Source: Prevotella sp.
GTDB lineage: Bacteria; Bacteroidota; Bacteroidia; Bacteroidales; Bacteroidaceae
DNA length: 44,277 nt
Reading direction: 5' to 3'
Assembly (NCBI GenBank): GCA_029054825.1
Contig: JAIDEM010000042.1
Span: 1-44,277 of the forward strand
The notes under the pieces are model-generated. The model saw only the letters and a list, made by a program, of their open reading frames with translations, ran no database searches and was not told where the DNA came from. Position numbers and translations under genes: made by a program. Positions 33,123-44,178 of this stretch are shown here, piece by piece. Position 1 is the stretch's first letter. Every line of letters begins with the position of its first letter.

Positions 33123-33135
33123 CCTTTATCTGAGA

Positions 33136-34626
<1,491 letters not shown>

Positions 34627-34646
34627 TTATAAATGAATATTTTATG

Positions 34647-34654
34647 CAAAAGTA
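34647..34654 (-). promoter_or_regulatory. -7 promoter box of guaB
   Basis: TACTTTTG on the minus strand, 32 bases before the start codon. A TTG at -33 is not obvious. Confidence 0.55.
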
Positions 34655-34717
34655 CAAAAAAATCCGCACATATCGTTATTATCTTCTGACAATTAACACT
34701 AATTTGCCAAATGGAGA

Positions 34718-34790
34718 CGGTTGTACAGCGATGCGGATGTACGGTTATGCGGTTATGCGATAATATGCTTATACGGTTATGCGGTCTCCG
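34718..34790 (-). repeat. ACCGCATA-type low-complexity repeat, inverted
   Basis: The minus strand reads ACCGCATAACCGTATAAGCA and then ATAACCGCATAACCGTACAT, the same units as the right arm of the composite repeat at 21869-21939. It lies between recQ and guaB, after the recQ terminator. Confidence 0.75.
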
Positions 34791-34796
34791 TCGCTG

Positions 34797-34838
34797 AAAA
34801 AAAATCATGTGGCAAACCTAAGAAAGATTTGCCACATG
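34797..34838 (-). terminator. rho-independent terminator of recQ
   Basis: On the minus strand CATGTGGCAAA (34838-34828) pairs with TTTGCCACATG (34816-34806) over 11 bp, followed by ATTTTTTTT. It starts 5 bases after the recQ stop codon. Confidence 0.9.
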
Positions 34839-34842
34839 AATA

Positions 34843-37020
34843 TCAGTTTGCCATCTCCGACATGAACTTTATACGCACGAGACGCAACTCCTCGTCTGTG
34901 AAATCACCGTCAAACTCATTAGAGGCGGCAGTGATATCGTCTGTCTCGCTGTTCATGAAATAGTCGTATATATCGTCTACATTGTCGTCGTCAAGGACAT
35001 CCTCTATGTAATAGTCTATATTCAGCTTAACGCCGCTGTAGACTATCGTCTCGATTTCCGTGAGAAGTTCCTCGTAGTCCATGCTCAGAGCATGGGCTAT
35101 ATCGTCAAGAGGCATGCGCTTGTCTATGCTCTGGATAATCTTCACCTTGAGCATGGATTTCTTCGGCACGGTGCGCACACGGAGCTCCTCCGGACGCTCT
35201 ATGTCGTGCTCCTCGCAATACAGTTTTATCAGCGTGCAGAAAGACTTGCCGTACTTCCTCGCCTTGCCTGCACCTACGCCCTGTATCTGCTGCAGTTCCT
35301 CCATGTTTACAGGATACATCGTCGCCATCTGTTCGAGGGACATGTCCAGAAACACCACGTATGGCGGAACCTTGTTCTTGCGGGCGACCTTCAGGCGCTC
35401 GTCCTTCAGCATCTTATGCAATACGGGGTCAAGCGCCGACGTACCTCCTTCGGAGCTTCCCGCGTAGTCTATCTGCCGGAAATCCATATCCTTCACTATA
35501 GGGAACGACACAGGATTCTTCAGGAACTCCCTGCCCTGCGGAGTGACTTTGAGCAGACCATAGCTCTCCACGTCCTTGCGGACATACCCGGCAAGCATGG
35601 CATGGCGGATGACTGGATTCCAGAATTTCTCGTCCATGTCCTCGCCCGAACCGAACTCCTCCATCTTGTCGTGATTGTGGGAGACGATATCATCAGTACC
35701 GCGCCCTTTTATGAAGTCTATGACATACTGCGAACGGAAGTTCTCCTTTATGGCAAGAATGGCCTTGAGCAGGATGACGAGGGCTTCCCTGCCCTCAACT
35801 TTCTCTTTCGGATTGCGGCAGTTGTCACAGTTGCCGCAATTGTCCTCAGCATACTCCTCACCGAAATAATGCAGGAGGAATTTCCTTCGGCACACTGAAG
35901 ACTCGGCATACGCCGCGGTCTCCTGCAGCAGCTGGCGGCCGATGTCCTGTTCTGCGACAGGCTTCCCCTCCATGAATTTCTCCAGTTTCTGGAGGTCTTT
36001 GTACGAATAGAACGCCACACAAAGGCCTTCACCGCCATCGCGTCCGGCACGCCCAGTCTCCTGATAATATCCTTCCAGTGACTTGGGGATATCATAATGA
36101 ATGACGAAGCGCACATCTGGCTTGTCGATACCCATGCCGAAAGCTATTGTCGCCACGATGACATCCACCTCTTCCATGAGGAAATTGTCCTGCGTCTCCG
36201 AACGCGTCTGCGTGTCCAGACCGGCATGATATGCGGCAGCGCGGATATCATTGGCACGGAGCACCTCTGCCAGCTCCTCCACTTTCTTGCGTGAAAGACA
36301 GTAGATGATGCCGCTCTTGCCATGGTGTGCCTTGATGAATTTTATAATCTGCTTGTCCACACCGTCAGTCTTCGGACGTACCTCATAGTAGAGATTCGGG
36401 CGGTTGAAAGAGCTTTTGAACTCCATGGCATCGGGCATGCCGAGCGATTTCTTTATGTCTATCCTCACCTTGTCTGTCGCCGTTGCCGTGAGAGCTATGA
36501 CAGGAGCCTTGCCTATCTCGTTGATGATAGGCCGTATACGACGGTATTCCGGACGGAAATCATGTCCCCACTCCGAGATACAGTGAGCCTCATCAACAGC
36601 ATAAAACGACACTTTCACACCTGGAGACTTCAGAAAATCGACATAATCTTCCTTCGTCAGCGACTCAGGTGCCACATAGAGAAGCTTCGTCCTGCCCTCG
36701 CGCACATCCTTCTTCACCTGATCTATGGAAGACTTGTTGAGCGAAGAGTTGAGATAATGTGCCAGCCCGCTCTCCTCGCTGATGCCGTTGATGACATCCA
36801 CCTGATTCTTCATCAGGGCGATAAGCGGGGATATGACAATCGCCGTGCCCTCCATAAGGAGTGCTGGCAACTGGTAGCAGAGGCTCTTGCCTCCACCTGT
36901 CGGCATGAGCACAAAGACATCATTGCCGTCCAGCAAGGAACGGATGACGCGCTCCTGGTCGCCCTTGAACTTGTCAAAGCCGAAATATTGCTTGAGTTTC
37001 TCTGTCAGGTTTACGTTCAT
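34843..37020 (-). CDS. recQ: ATP-dependent DNA helicase RecQ
   Basis: A 725-aa superfamily 2 helicase. Motif I is MPTGGGKSLCYQLPALL (about 39-55), motif II is AVDEAHCISEWGHDFRPEYR (about 141-160), motif VI is QETGRAGRDGG (about 319-329). The zinc-binding part has CRRKFLLHYFGEEYAEDNCGNCDNC (about 379-403). A winged helix follows, and then an HRDC domain (about 530-610). The protein is longer than E. coli RecQ (about 610 aa) by an acidic, helical C-terminal part (about 640-725: DYYIEDVLDDDNVDDIYDYF), common in Bacteroidota. RecQ unwinds DNA in recombination and fork repair. It follows clpX on the same strand but with a hairpin between them. Confidence 0.97.
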   Translation of the reverse strand: MNVNLTEKLKQYFGFDKFKGDQERVIRSLLDGNDVFVLMPTGGGKSLCYQLPALLMEGTAIVISPLIALMKNQVDVINGISEESGLAHYLNSSLNKSSIDQVKKDVREGRTKLLYVAPESLTKEDYVDFLKSPGVKVSFYAVDEAHCISEWGHDFRPEYRRIRPIINEIGKAPVIALTATATDKVRIDIKKSLGMPDAMEFKSSFNRPNLYYEVRPKTDGVDKQIIKFIKAHHGKSGIIYCLSRKKVEELAEVLRANDIRAAAYHAGLDTQTRSETQDNFLMEEVDVIVATIAFGMGIDKPDVRFVIHYDIPKSLEGYYQETGRAGRDGGEGLCVAFYSYKDLQKLEKFMEGKPVAEQDIGRQLLQETAAYAESSVCRRKFLLHYFGEEYAEDNCGNCDNCRNPKEKVEGREALVILLKAILAIKENFRSQYVIDFIKGRGTDDIVSHNHDKMEEFGSGEDMDEKFWNPVIRHAMLAGYVRKDVESYGLLKVTPQGREFLKNPVSFPIVKDMDFRQIDYAGSSEGGTSALDPVLHKMLKDERLKVARKNKVPPYVVFLDMSLEQMATMYPVNMEELQQIQGVGAGKARKYGKSFCTLIKLYCEEHDIERPEELRVRTVPKKSMLKVKIIQSIDKRMPLDDIAHALSMDYEELLTEIETIVYSGVKLNIDYYIEDVLDDDNVDDIYDYFMNSETDDITAASNEFDGDFTDEELRLVRIKFMSEMAN

Positions 37021-37059
37021 TTATCAGAAGTTAGGGGAGTTTTTCATATCAAGTACATC

Positions 37060-37100
37060 GTCAGCGGCACACGGCACCGTGCATGGCGTGTGCCGCTGAC
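37060..37100 (-). terminator. hairpin between clpX and recQ
   Basis: Perfect 13-bp arms GTCAGCGGCACAC (37060-37072) and GTGTGCCGCTGAC (37088-37100) with further pairing inside the loop. The minus strand has no T run directly after it, so it may be an attenuator or a bidirectional structure rather than a full terminator. Confidence 0.55.
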
Positions 37101-37186
37101 AGATGTCGCACATGCTGAAAGGACGGAAAAATCACGTTAAAGTAATGCGTCACCCGTCACAGACAGCTTTTACCTATTTGTTCATA

Positions 37187-38446
37187 TCATGCGAGATTAG
37201 CCTTGTCCAACTGGCTTTTCGCATATTCCTTTGTCACGCGGAAGGTCTTTTCCTCAGACGAAGGGGCATCGAACATGGCATCGTTCATCACCGCCTCGAC
37301 GATGGAGCGCAGGCCACGTGCCCCGAGTTTGTACTCTACGGCCTTGTCTACCATGTACTCCAGCGCGTCCTCGTCAAAAGACAGTTCCGTACCGTCCATC
37401 TTCATCAGCTTTTCATACTGCTTCACGATAGAGTTTTTCGGTTCGACAAGGATACGTTTCAGCGCTTCCCTATCCAGCGGATGGAGGAATGTCAGCACCG
37501 GCAGACGTCCGATAATCTCGGGGATAAGTCCGAAGGATTTCAGATCCTGCGGCAGGATATACTTCATGATATCCTTCTTGTCGATATTCTTCCTGTCGTC
37601 GATGCTGTTGTAGCCAACGACATGTGTGTTCAGGCGCTGTGCTATCTTTCTCTCGATACCGTCAAAGGCACCGCCGCATATGAACAGGATATTGCGCGTG
37701 TCCACATGGATATAATCCTGGTCAGGATGCTTGCGTCCACCCTTCGGCGGCACGTTGACCATCGTGCCCTCAAGGAGTTTCAGGAGCCCCTGCTGCACAC
37801 CCTCGCCGCTGACGTCACGTGTGATGCTCGGGTTGTCGCCCTTACGCGCGATTTTATCTATCTCGTCTATGAAGACTATGCCGCGCTGCGCCGCCTCAAG
37901 ATTGTAGTCTGCGACCTGAAGGAGTCGTGAGAGTATGCTCTCCACGTCCTCGCCGACATATCCAGCCTCGGTGAACACAGTGGCATCGACGATGGTAAAC
38001 GGGACATTGAGCAGCTTGGCGATGGAGCGTGCGAGGAGAGTCTTGCCTGTACCGGTAGAGCCTACCATGACTACATTCGACTTCTCTATCTCCACACCGT
38101 CATCAGTCTCCGGCTGCTGGAGACGCTTATAGTGGTTGTAAACGGCCACCGAGAGGAAACGCTTCGCCTCCTCCTGTCCTATGACATACTTGTCGAGATG
38201 TGCCTTTATCTCATGCGGCGTAGGTACGGCCTTCATGTCAAACGCCTCGGCGCTCTTCTTCCCCGCAGAGCGGTTTGCCTTTGCGGCAAGAGCATCAGAA
38301 GAGCCTCCTAAAGCATTCTCCACTATCTCATAGGCACTCATGACACATTCGCCGCAGACATGCCCGTCCACGCCGGTCAGCATCAGGTCCACCTGCGTCT
38401 CATCCCTGCCGCAGAGGCAGCAGTGTTTTAAGTTTTTCTTTGCCAT
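37187..38446 (-). CDS. clpX: ATP-dependent Clp protease ATP-binding subunit ClpX
   Basis: A 419-aa AAA+ unfoldase. Zinc-binding cysteines C9, C12, C31 and C34 form the N-domain (CCLCG...VCGEC). Walker A is [11 protein letters not shown] (about 132-142), Walker B is [20 protein letters not shown] forms the pore loop and IGF-type loop residues lie near 265-300. ClpX unfolds tagged proteins and feeds them into ClpP, encoded 95 bases upstream. The pair is cotranscribed on the minus strand. Confidence 0.97.
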   Translation of the reverse strand: MAKKNLKHCCLCGRDETQVDLMLTGVDGHVCGECVMSAYEIVENALGGSSDALAAKANRSAGKKSAEAFDMKAVPTPHEIKAHLDKYVIGQEEAKRFLSVAVYNHYKRLQQPETDDGVEIEKSNVVMVGSTGTGKTLLARSIAKLLNVPFTIVDATVFTEAGYVGEDVESILSRLLQVADYNLEAAQRGIVFIDEIDKIARKGDNPSITRDVSGEGVQQGLLKLLEGTMVNVPPKGGRKHPDQDYIHVDTRNILFICGGAFDGIERKIAQRLNTHVVGYNSIDDRKNIDKKDIMKYILPQDLKSFGLIPEIIGRLPVLTFLHPLDREALKRILVEPKNSIVKQYEKLMKMDGTELSFDEDALEYMVDKAVEYKLGARGLRSIVEAVMNDAMFDAPSSEEKTFRVTKEYAKSQLDKANLA

Positions 38447-38541
38447 ATATCCTCAAAAGGTAACGTAGACGACCGTACACAACGATGTCGCTACATACTC
38501 TTTTACCTTAAATCCATTTAAAAAACATCCGGCAGTCCGCA

Positions 38542-39231
38542 TCATTTGCGGCCATGCACATTGTCTATCATGCCGTATTCCTTGGCCTCCTCCGCTGTCA
38601 TCCAGTAGTTGCGGTCTGAGTCTGCCCACACTTTGTCATAGTCGGTATGCGAATGCTCGGCGATGATGGTATATAGCTCTTTCTTGAACTTCATTATCTC
38701 GCGAGCCTCTATCTCTATATCGGAAGCCTGTCCCTGCACGCCGCCGAGAGGCTGGTGTATCATCACACGGCTGTGAGGCAACGCGCTGCGCTTGCCCTCC
38801 TTGCCTGCCACGAGAAGCACTGCCGCCATGGAAGCCGCCATGCCTGTGCAGATAGTAGCCACATCGCTCGAGATAAACTGCATGGTGTCGTATATCCCAA
38901 GACCTGCCGTGACGCTTCCGCCAGGCGAATTGATATATATGGAGATATCCTTGTCCGGGTCGCAGCTGTCAAGATACAGCAACTGCGCCTGCAGTGTGTT
39001 TGCAGTGTAGTCGTCGACCTGCGTGCCGAGGAATATTATACGGTCCATCATCAGTCGCGAGAAGACATCCATCTGCGTCACGTTAAGCTGACGCTCCTCG
39101 AGAATGTAAGGGTTCACATACTGGCTGTGCACATTCATCGCCGCCTTGCTCTGGAAGCGCATGACATCATCTATAAGCATGCCGTCCATGCCCAGATGCC
39201 CGGTTGCATATTTTCTGAAATCGTTGTTCAT
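38542..39231 (-). CDS. clpP: ATP-dependent Clp protease proteolytic subunit ClpP
   Basis: A 229-aa serine protease. Ser134 lies in [13 protein letters not shown], His159 in [10 protein letters not shown], and Asp204 in [11 protein letters not shown]; the head domain [17 protein letters not shown] (102-118) shapes the oxyanion hole. The N-terminal 30-40 residues may be a propeptide. It forms the 14-subunit barrel used by ClpX. In most Bacteroidota the trigger factor gene lies upstream; here there is a long gap with repeats instead. Confidence 0.97.
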   Translation of the reverse strand: MNNDFRKYATGHLGMDGMLIDDVMRFQSKAAMNVHSQYVNPYILEERQLNVTQMDVFSRLMMDRIIFLGTQVDDYTANTLQAQLLYLDSCDPDKDISIYINSPGGSVTAGLGIYDTMQFISSDVATICTGMAASMAAVLLVAGKEGKRSALPHSRVMIHQPLGGVQGQASDIEIEAREIMKFKKELYTIIAEHSHTDYDKVWADSDRNYWMTAEEAKEYGMIDNVHGRK

Positions 39232-39322
39232 CTATAATATAAATATCGTTGTCTGCAAATTATTACTGCCCTATTAATAATATAATAAGGTATTAGTAGC
39301 AATTGCCCTTTAGTTCATAATA

Positions 39323-39330
39323 CAAAATTA
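39323..39330 (-). promoter_or_regulatory. -7 promoter box of clpP
   Basis: TAATTTTG on the minus strand, 92 bases before the clpP start codon. No clear -33 element is seen. Confidence 0.5.
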
Positions 39331-39912
39331 CAAAAAAAAATCGACATCATATTTCCTGCAACGAAATATTTTTGCTAAAAAAGATTAATTGGAGGTTTGC
39401 CGTCACTGAATATAAGTTATTTTCCGGACACAACCGTTACCTTAAACGGTCATTGCCGCCATGTCCAGTGCATTACTTCCAAGCATGATGTAGCACCATG
39501 CGGCATAGAAAATCAGCAAGGAACAAACACGCTGATTTTCAACAGGATACAAAACACATTCCCAAAGATAACCTTTTACATGGCAAAGGGTAACCTTTTA
39601 CAATGCGAAAGGTAACCCTCCGCAACACGAAAGGTCACCTTTCAGTGATGATGGCGATACTGGCGCAAAATGCAACGACAATCACGTCCTTTTCTTTCAG
39701 TCCTCATGCACAGCATCTGCTTGCAACTGCCATGACAATCGCGTATAGAGACTTTAGGCGACAGTCCAACACCTCACTTTCTACAAAGTCCATACCGTCA
39801 TTGTTAGAATGCCGCGTACGAAGCCACTTACACCACCATCATACCGTCTGGGATACAATAGGCGATACTGCACCTGACACCGTCACAGACTGGGAAATCG
39901 TAGCCATACAGA
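39331..39912. other. gene-free stretch before the restriction-modification locus
   Basis: About 0.6 kb with no protein-like frame. A 120-codon open frame at 39603-39965 starts within the 22-bp array and has no domain character. The array at 39564-39651 is the only clear structure. Trigger factor would be expected near here. Confidence 0.55.
39564..39651 (+). repeat. tandem array of four 22-bp units (array 2)
   Basis: Units are 39564-39585, 39586-39607, 39608-39629 and 39630-39651. Each follows AAAGGTAACC or a near variant, with TTTTACA in units 1 and 2, CTCCGCA in unit 3. The same period and dyad occur in array 1 at 19559-19646. Confidence 0.85.
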
Positions 39913-40008
39913 CTAAAAACAGCAGAAGAGCAAGGGAAAAAGCTGAACTTTTCCACACCAAATGAGGTCTTTTTCAAATATTATATGTAACTTTGTACAA
40001 AAGTTACA
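39913..40008 (+). repeat. 95-bp dispersed repeat with promoter box, copy 2
   Basis: About 85% identical to 14970-15064. TAACTTTG at 39988-39995 is a good -7 box and would start transcription near 40002, right before the XRE-type controller. Confidence 0.75.
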
Positions 40009-40020
40009 ATTACCGTTCAC

Positions 40021-40206
40021 TATAGAACAAAAGCCGTCTCTGTAGAGAAGAAAAAAACTGACAGATGGTCAACACAGCAATTAGGCAAATCAGCCTGTAC
40101 TGCCAGCAAGTGGTGCAGTAATACAACTCAGCCTGATTTGACGACTTTGAAGTCAACAGCAAAATTACTCGAAGTTGAAATGAAAGATTTACTAAAAGTA
40201 AGTTGA
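40021..40206 (+). pseudogene. XRE-type HTH regulator without a usual start codon (restriction controller remnant or non-AUG gene)
   Basis: This frame, open from 39991 to the TGA at 40204-40206, encodes a full XRE-type helix-turn-helix: RTKAVSVEKKKTDRW, QQLGKSACTASKWCSNTTQP, DLTTLKSTAKLLEVEMKDLL. It matches the small controllers found before restriction-modification genes in Bacteroidota (from memory, KTNRWLAEQLGKS...VSKWCSNTTQPDL). No ATG, GTG or TTG occurs in frame before the domain; the expected ATG-AAT at 40018-40023 reads CAC-TAT. An ATT at 40009 is the nearest unusual start. Its stop is 24 bases before the restriction-modification gene, so it sits exactly where a controller should. It is either inactivated or started by a rare codon. 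Confidence 0.65.
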
Positions 40207-40230
40207 ATATTAATTCTTCCCCATTACGAT

Positions 40231-43200
40231 ATGAACATTCAGACAATAATCGACAAGTTCAAGACAAATTGTAAGTCTGCTAAATCAGAAGACGACATAA
40301 AAAGAGAGACAAACATCTTTGTCAATGGAGTAAACGAGCATTACAATCTTGACATTCAATCTTCAAATGAAAGAACGTCTATTCATGGTGGTAGAGCCGA
40401 CAGCATTTACAATGACGTAATTGTCGAACTAAAAAAAATAAAATTGTTCAAAACAAAAGAAGGTGTAAATGAGTCCTTGTGGGGCCGTAATGAAAAAGAT
40501 CATGGTCTTTATCATTACCTCATTAACTTTTCTCTGGACAATTGCCATAATGACGAATTATTATTCCTGAAACTGCTTACCTCAAAAGTCGGAGTTGGTT
40601 TTGATGGCGACAAGTTCGTTTTCTGCCGTTTCAAAAAATCAGAAGACGGCACAAAACTGGAAGATGAAAAGACAAAGAAGTTCCCAAAGAAGTTTAGGAA
40701 TATCACATTCCCTGTAGAATTTGAGACAAGTGAAGTTCTTGACTTTGACAGTGGCGTAAAGCGTTTATTGCTTTATGTACGTTCTACAGATCGTATGCAA
40801 CTGACATCGGAAAACCTTTGTAACGTTTTCTCATCATCGACCGATATATCTAAAAATTCAATTTCTTATCTGTATAGTGTCTTGAATGAAAATATTCAGA
40901 CCAATAACCGTGTACGAACATTATTTGAGGAATGGCATAGAATCTTTGGCAAGATATACGAGAAGCAAGAAACGGATTTTGTAAAACACGTTTCTGCTAT
41001 AAAATCTCTATATAAGATCGAAGAAATGAGCACTAATGATGATGTAATAAAGGTTTTGTTTGTTATTCAGACTTATTATAGCATCATTATCAAGCTGATT
41101 ATTCAGAATCTTTTTGCATCGTTGAAACTCCCTAACGCAAAAACGGATAGTCTAAAGCATATTGGTGACGTCAGAGAGGTCTTTTATGGAAGAAAAGACT
41201 TGTTTGATGAGTACATTGACAACTTCTTTGAGATCCATTTCTTCGAGTGGTTTACAATGCTCGAAGATCTTGACATTAATTTTATCAATGACATTTTACT
41301 GGAGTTGGATAAGTTTGAGACAACAGTAAGTATTCTCAAACCAGAATCTGTAGGTGACGTTCTCAAAAAGACATACGAAAGTTTGATGCCTAAAGATTTA
41401 CGTCATTTAATGGGTGAATACTATACGGTAGAATGGCTTGTTGATTTCACGATAAATAATAGTGGATGGAATATTGGTGAAGACGAAAGTATTCTGGATC
41501 CGACATGTGGTTCTTGCGTATTCCTAACTCATGCTATCAAGAGATACATTGAACGCTATAAGAACGTTTTATCACACCAAGAGTTAATCGATAAAATTAC
41601 AAACAATTTTGTTGGATTTGACATTAACCCTATAGCAGTAATCCAGGGTAAAGGTAATTATATTTTGTCATTGGGTGATATTACCGAATTAGATCATGCT
41701 GTATCTATTCCTGTTTACATGTGTGATAGTGTCATGGTGCCAACTATTCATGCTAAGCAAAGAAATAACGGCAAGAGTTTTGAAATTGAAACTTATGTAG
41801 GAAAGTTTAGTGTACCAGAACTTGGCACACGTATAAGAAACGACAAGTATCTTCGTAGATTATCAGACTGTATTTTAAGAGATTACAGGACACATTCTGA
41901 GTTTTTAACCGTCTTGTCGAAGATGGATGGAATTAAACTGACTGAGAAAGAGCAAAAGCTATCAGTTACTTTGTTCAACCAACTCCAGAGCTTGCATTTG
42001 TCAGGTAGAGATGGATTCTGGCCTATCATATTGAAGAATTCATTTGCACCACTGTTTTGTCAACAAAAATTCGACTATATCTTTGGCAATCCGCCTTGGA
42101 TAGCATGGAAGGCTATGTCTCAAAGTTATCGTGATTTGTCATTGGATATTTGGTTGTCTTATGGCATTTTCGAGAAGTCTGCCTACGACAAGAAGACAAG
42201 TCATGATGACTTTGCCATGGCTGTTACCTATGTCACTATAGACCATTATCTCAAAGAGCAAGGGCAGGCATGTTATGTCTTGCCTCAGACTTTCATCAAA
42301 GGTCTCAAAGGTGGTGAAGGATTCCGCAAGTTTGAAATTACACGCGATGGGCAGAAACTACCTATTGCCATTGAGGAATTTCATGACATGATTAAGGTGA
42401 ACCCATTTAGGGGTATTGCAACAAACAAAACTGCTGTTTATTTCTTCCGAAAGGGAAAGAAGATGCAATATCCAATGGATAAGTATTTCCTGTATAACAT
42501 CAAAGATGGGGAGAAAATTAACAGTTATGATCCTTACGAAGAAGTTAAAGACAAGTTGGTTCGTCAGAATCTTTGGGCAAAACCTGTAAAAGAAGACGAT
42601 CCAAGAAGTCCTTGGCTTACTATGGACAGTAAGATGATGAAAGACTCTCGTCTCTATCTTGGAGATTCCAACTATAAGGGAAGAAAAGGCATTGAGCCAT
42701 GTGGTGCAAAAGGCGTTTACCTTGTAGATGTCAAAGAAGAAAAGAAAGGATTAATTAAAATTGAAAACCTTGTTGACAGATCGAGACTTCAGGAGGTTCT
42801 AAATATTGGTGTTAAACCCGGCATCATTGAGAAGGACTGTGTCTATCCTATGGTTGGAGGTCGAAACATAAAGAGTTGGGGCATTGATTCTTACTTATAT
42901 ATGATTGTACCTCATTCTGAAAACTCGGTTAGTGCAACTAAGTATGGTATTGATGAGACCACTCTTAGAACTGAACTTCCACGTACTTACAATTGGTTGT
43001 TTGACAACTGGCACGACATCTTGTTTGAAACCAGATGCAGAAGTGGTAAGTTCTTCAATCCTGATAAATACCCATGGTATAAACTTGATAATGTTGGACC
43101 ATACACATTTCAGCCATATCATGTATTATGGGCAGAACAAGGCACATCAATTAAGTGTTGTGTCGTATCTTCAATAGATGACCCATATCTTGGAAACAAG

Positions 43201-43734
43201 TTAGTTGTCACCGACTCAAAGATATTGTTCGTACCTCTGGATTCTGAATTAGAAGCATACTATGTATGTGGAGTTATAAATTCAGAACAGGTTGAGACAA
43301 TCATCAAATCCTACACAATAAGTACAAATAAAGGTACTGATGTGGTTGATAAGATTTCTATTCCAGAATTTAACGAGACAAACCCTCTTCACGTAAAATT
43401 AGCAACATTATCTAAAGAGGCACACCAACACTTCAAGGACTCTGCCCCTGACAAGTTGAACGAGTGCGTGCTTCAGATGAATAGCATTATACCACAAATT
43501 TTTGAAGAAAACATGAATCTTAAAGAATCTACGCTAAGTGCAGTTAAAGAGATGAACGATTGGGCAGATGCCAATCAAGTATACAACTACATGGTTGAGC
43601 ATGGCTATTTCATTGGCAATAGCAAAACACCAGACAAGTCAATTGCTTCGGTTTTGTATCGATATGCAGAAGAAAAAGTCATTGACAAGAAGAAGGAAGA
43701 AGATAAAAAGCTTCCTTTGTATAAGGCTAAATGA
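40231..43734 (+). CDS. single-chain restriction-modification enzyme (type IIG-like, N6-adenine methylase)
   Basis: An 1167-aa protein. Residues 57-69 (ADSIYNDVIVELKK, with D57/D62, E66 and K68) fit a PD-(D/E)xK nuclease site. A helical part spans about 150-390. The methylase core has GEYYTVEWLVDFTIN (395-409), motif I DPTCGSCVFL (423-432) and motif IV NPPW (620-623), which mark an adenine-N6 methyltransferase. The third glycine of the usual GSG in motif I is Cys. A target-recognition part spans about 850-1080. The last 80 residues (MNDWADANQVYNYMVEHGYF) look like a HARE-HTH-type winged helix. Codon use is AT-rich, unlike the clp genes nearby. It would methylate and cut its own site in one chain. 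Confidence 0.85.
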   Translation: MNIQTIIDKFKTNCKSAKSEDDIKRETNIFVNGVNEHYNLDIQSSNERTSIHGGRADSIYNDVIVELKKIKLFKTKEGVNESLWGRNEKDHGLYHYLINFSLDNCHNDELLFLKLLTSKVGVGFDGDKFVFCRFKKSEDGTKLEDEKTKKFPKKFRNITFPVEFETSEVLDFDSGVKRLLLYVRSTDRMQLTSENLCNVFSSSTDISKNSISYLYSVLNENIQTNNRVRTLFEEWHRIFGKIYEKQETDFVKHVSAIKSLYKIEEMSTNDDVIKVLFVIQTYYSIIIKLIIQNLFASLKLPNAKTDSLKHIGDVREVFYGRKDLFDEYIDNFFEIHFFEWFTMLEDLDINFINDILLELDKFETTVSILKPESVGDVLKKTYESLMPKDLRHLMGEYYTVEWLVDFTINNSGWNIGEDESILDPTCGSCVFLTHAIKRYIERYKNVLSHQELIDKITNNFVGFDINPIAVIQGKGNYILSLGDITELDHAVSIPVYMCDSVMVPTIHAKQRNNGKSFEIETYVGKFSVPELGTRIRNDKYLRRLSDCILRDYRTHSEFLTVLSKMDGIKLTEKEQKLSVTLFNQLQSLHLSGRDGFWPIILKNSFAPLFCQQKFDYIFGNPPWIAWKAMSQSYRDLSLDIWLSYGIFEKSAYDKKTSHDDFAMAVTYVTIDHYLKEQGQACYVLPQTFIKGLKGGEGFRKFEITRDGQKLPIAIEEFHDMIKVNPFRGIATNKTAVYFFRKGKKMQYPMDKYFLYNIKDGEKINSYDPYEEVKDKLVRQNLWAKPVKEDDPRSPWLTMDSKMMKDSRLYLGDSNYKGRKGIEPCGAKGVYLVDVKEEKKGLIKIENLVDRSRLQEVLNIGVKPGIIEKDCVYPMVGGRNIKSWGIDSYLYMIVPHSENSVSATKYGIDETTLRTELPRTYNWLFDNWHDILFETRCRSGKFFNPDKYPWYKLDNVGPYTFQPYHVLWAEQGTSIKCCVVSSIDDPYLGNKLVVTDSKILFVPLDSELEAYYVCGVINSEQVETIIKSYTISTNKGTDVVDKISIPEFNETNPLHVKLATLSKEAHQHFKDSAPDKLNECVLQMNSIIPQIFEENMNLKESTLSAVKEMNDWADANQVYNYMVEHGYFIGNSKTPDKSIASVLYRYAEEKVIDKKKEEDKKLPLYKAK

Positions 43735-43773
43735 TTGAAAACCATGGATACATGAGTTTGGGATAATTTCCTT

Positions 43774-44002
43774 TCAGAAAAGCGTCAGTTGTGCCGACTT
43801 CTCGACATGCACAGGCAACGCCTCCGGCTTGTTGTCGAAAAAAGTATATGCCGTGAGCGCCCCACAAATGTTCATGATGAAGTTGTGCAGATCCCTGTGT
43901 CTTGAGTGCACGACCTCCGCCTTGTTCTTGAGCAGTTTTTTTGATTCCCCGTCAAATTTCTTGCAAAAATCGTCGATAGTAGAGAAAAATTCCGTAATTT
44001 TG
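43774..44002 (-). pseudogene. IS982 transposase remnant with internal deletion
   Basis: The minus strand encodes the transposase start (KITEFFSTIDDFCKKFDGES) joined in frame to its usual C-terminus (KNKAEVVHSRHRDLHNFIMN, ALTAYTFFDNKPEALPVHVE, SAQLTLF). About 220 codons of the middle, including the DDE core, are missing. The initial ATG and the first four codons seen in the copy at 1-143 are absent too; the frame continues upstream into unrelated sequence. Such a 0.23-kb relic is not active by itself. Confidence 0.8.
43936..44002 (-). repeat. IS982 5'-end repeat, copy 2
   Basis: Nearly identical to 61-129; the 2-base difference in the T/C run keeps the frame open into the C-terminal segment. 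Confidence 0.85.
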
Positions 44003-44043
44003 AAGATGATGTCATAGGAGAAATAATACCAGCTGGCACACCT

Positions 44044-44178
44044 ATGATAAAAGATCCGTCCAAGTTCGCAAAAGAGTTCGTAAAAGCAAGTCGACAAATT
44101 TACAAACTAATTTCCCAAAATCCGCAAATCAGTGCTGTGCAAATGAGCGAAAGCAAAGAGCCAAACAACTTCAAATAG
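44044..44178 (+). CDS. short hypothetical protein, 44 aa
   Basis: ATG at 44044 to TAG at 44176-44178. The protein starts MIKDPSKFAKEFVKASRQIYK and is Lys-rich and helical. The frame is open further upstream to 43945 but lacks another start. A second frame close by (ending at 44237) reads a coiled, charged tail (ERKQRAKQLQ, EKAKQEIEKL), so this may be a broken larger gene. I cannot assign a function. Confidence 0.35.
   Translation: MIKDPSKFAKEFVKASRQIYKLISQNPQISAVQMSESKEPNNFK

Noticed and set aside
35092..35898. Long plus-strand open frame opposite recQ
   Set aside because: A shadow frame; recQ motifs are complete on the other strand.
39603..39965. 120-codon open frame after clpP
   Set aside because: It begins inside the 22-bp array and runs into the dispersed repeat; no recognisable domain.
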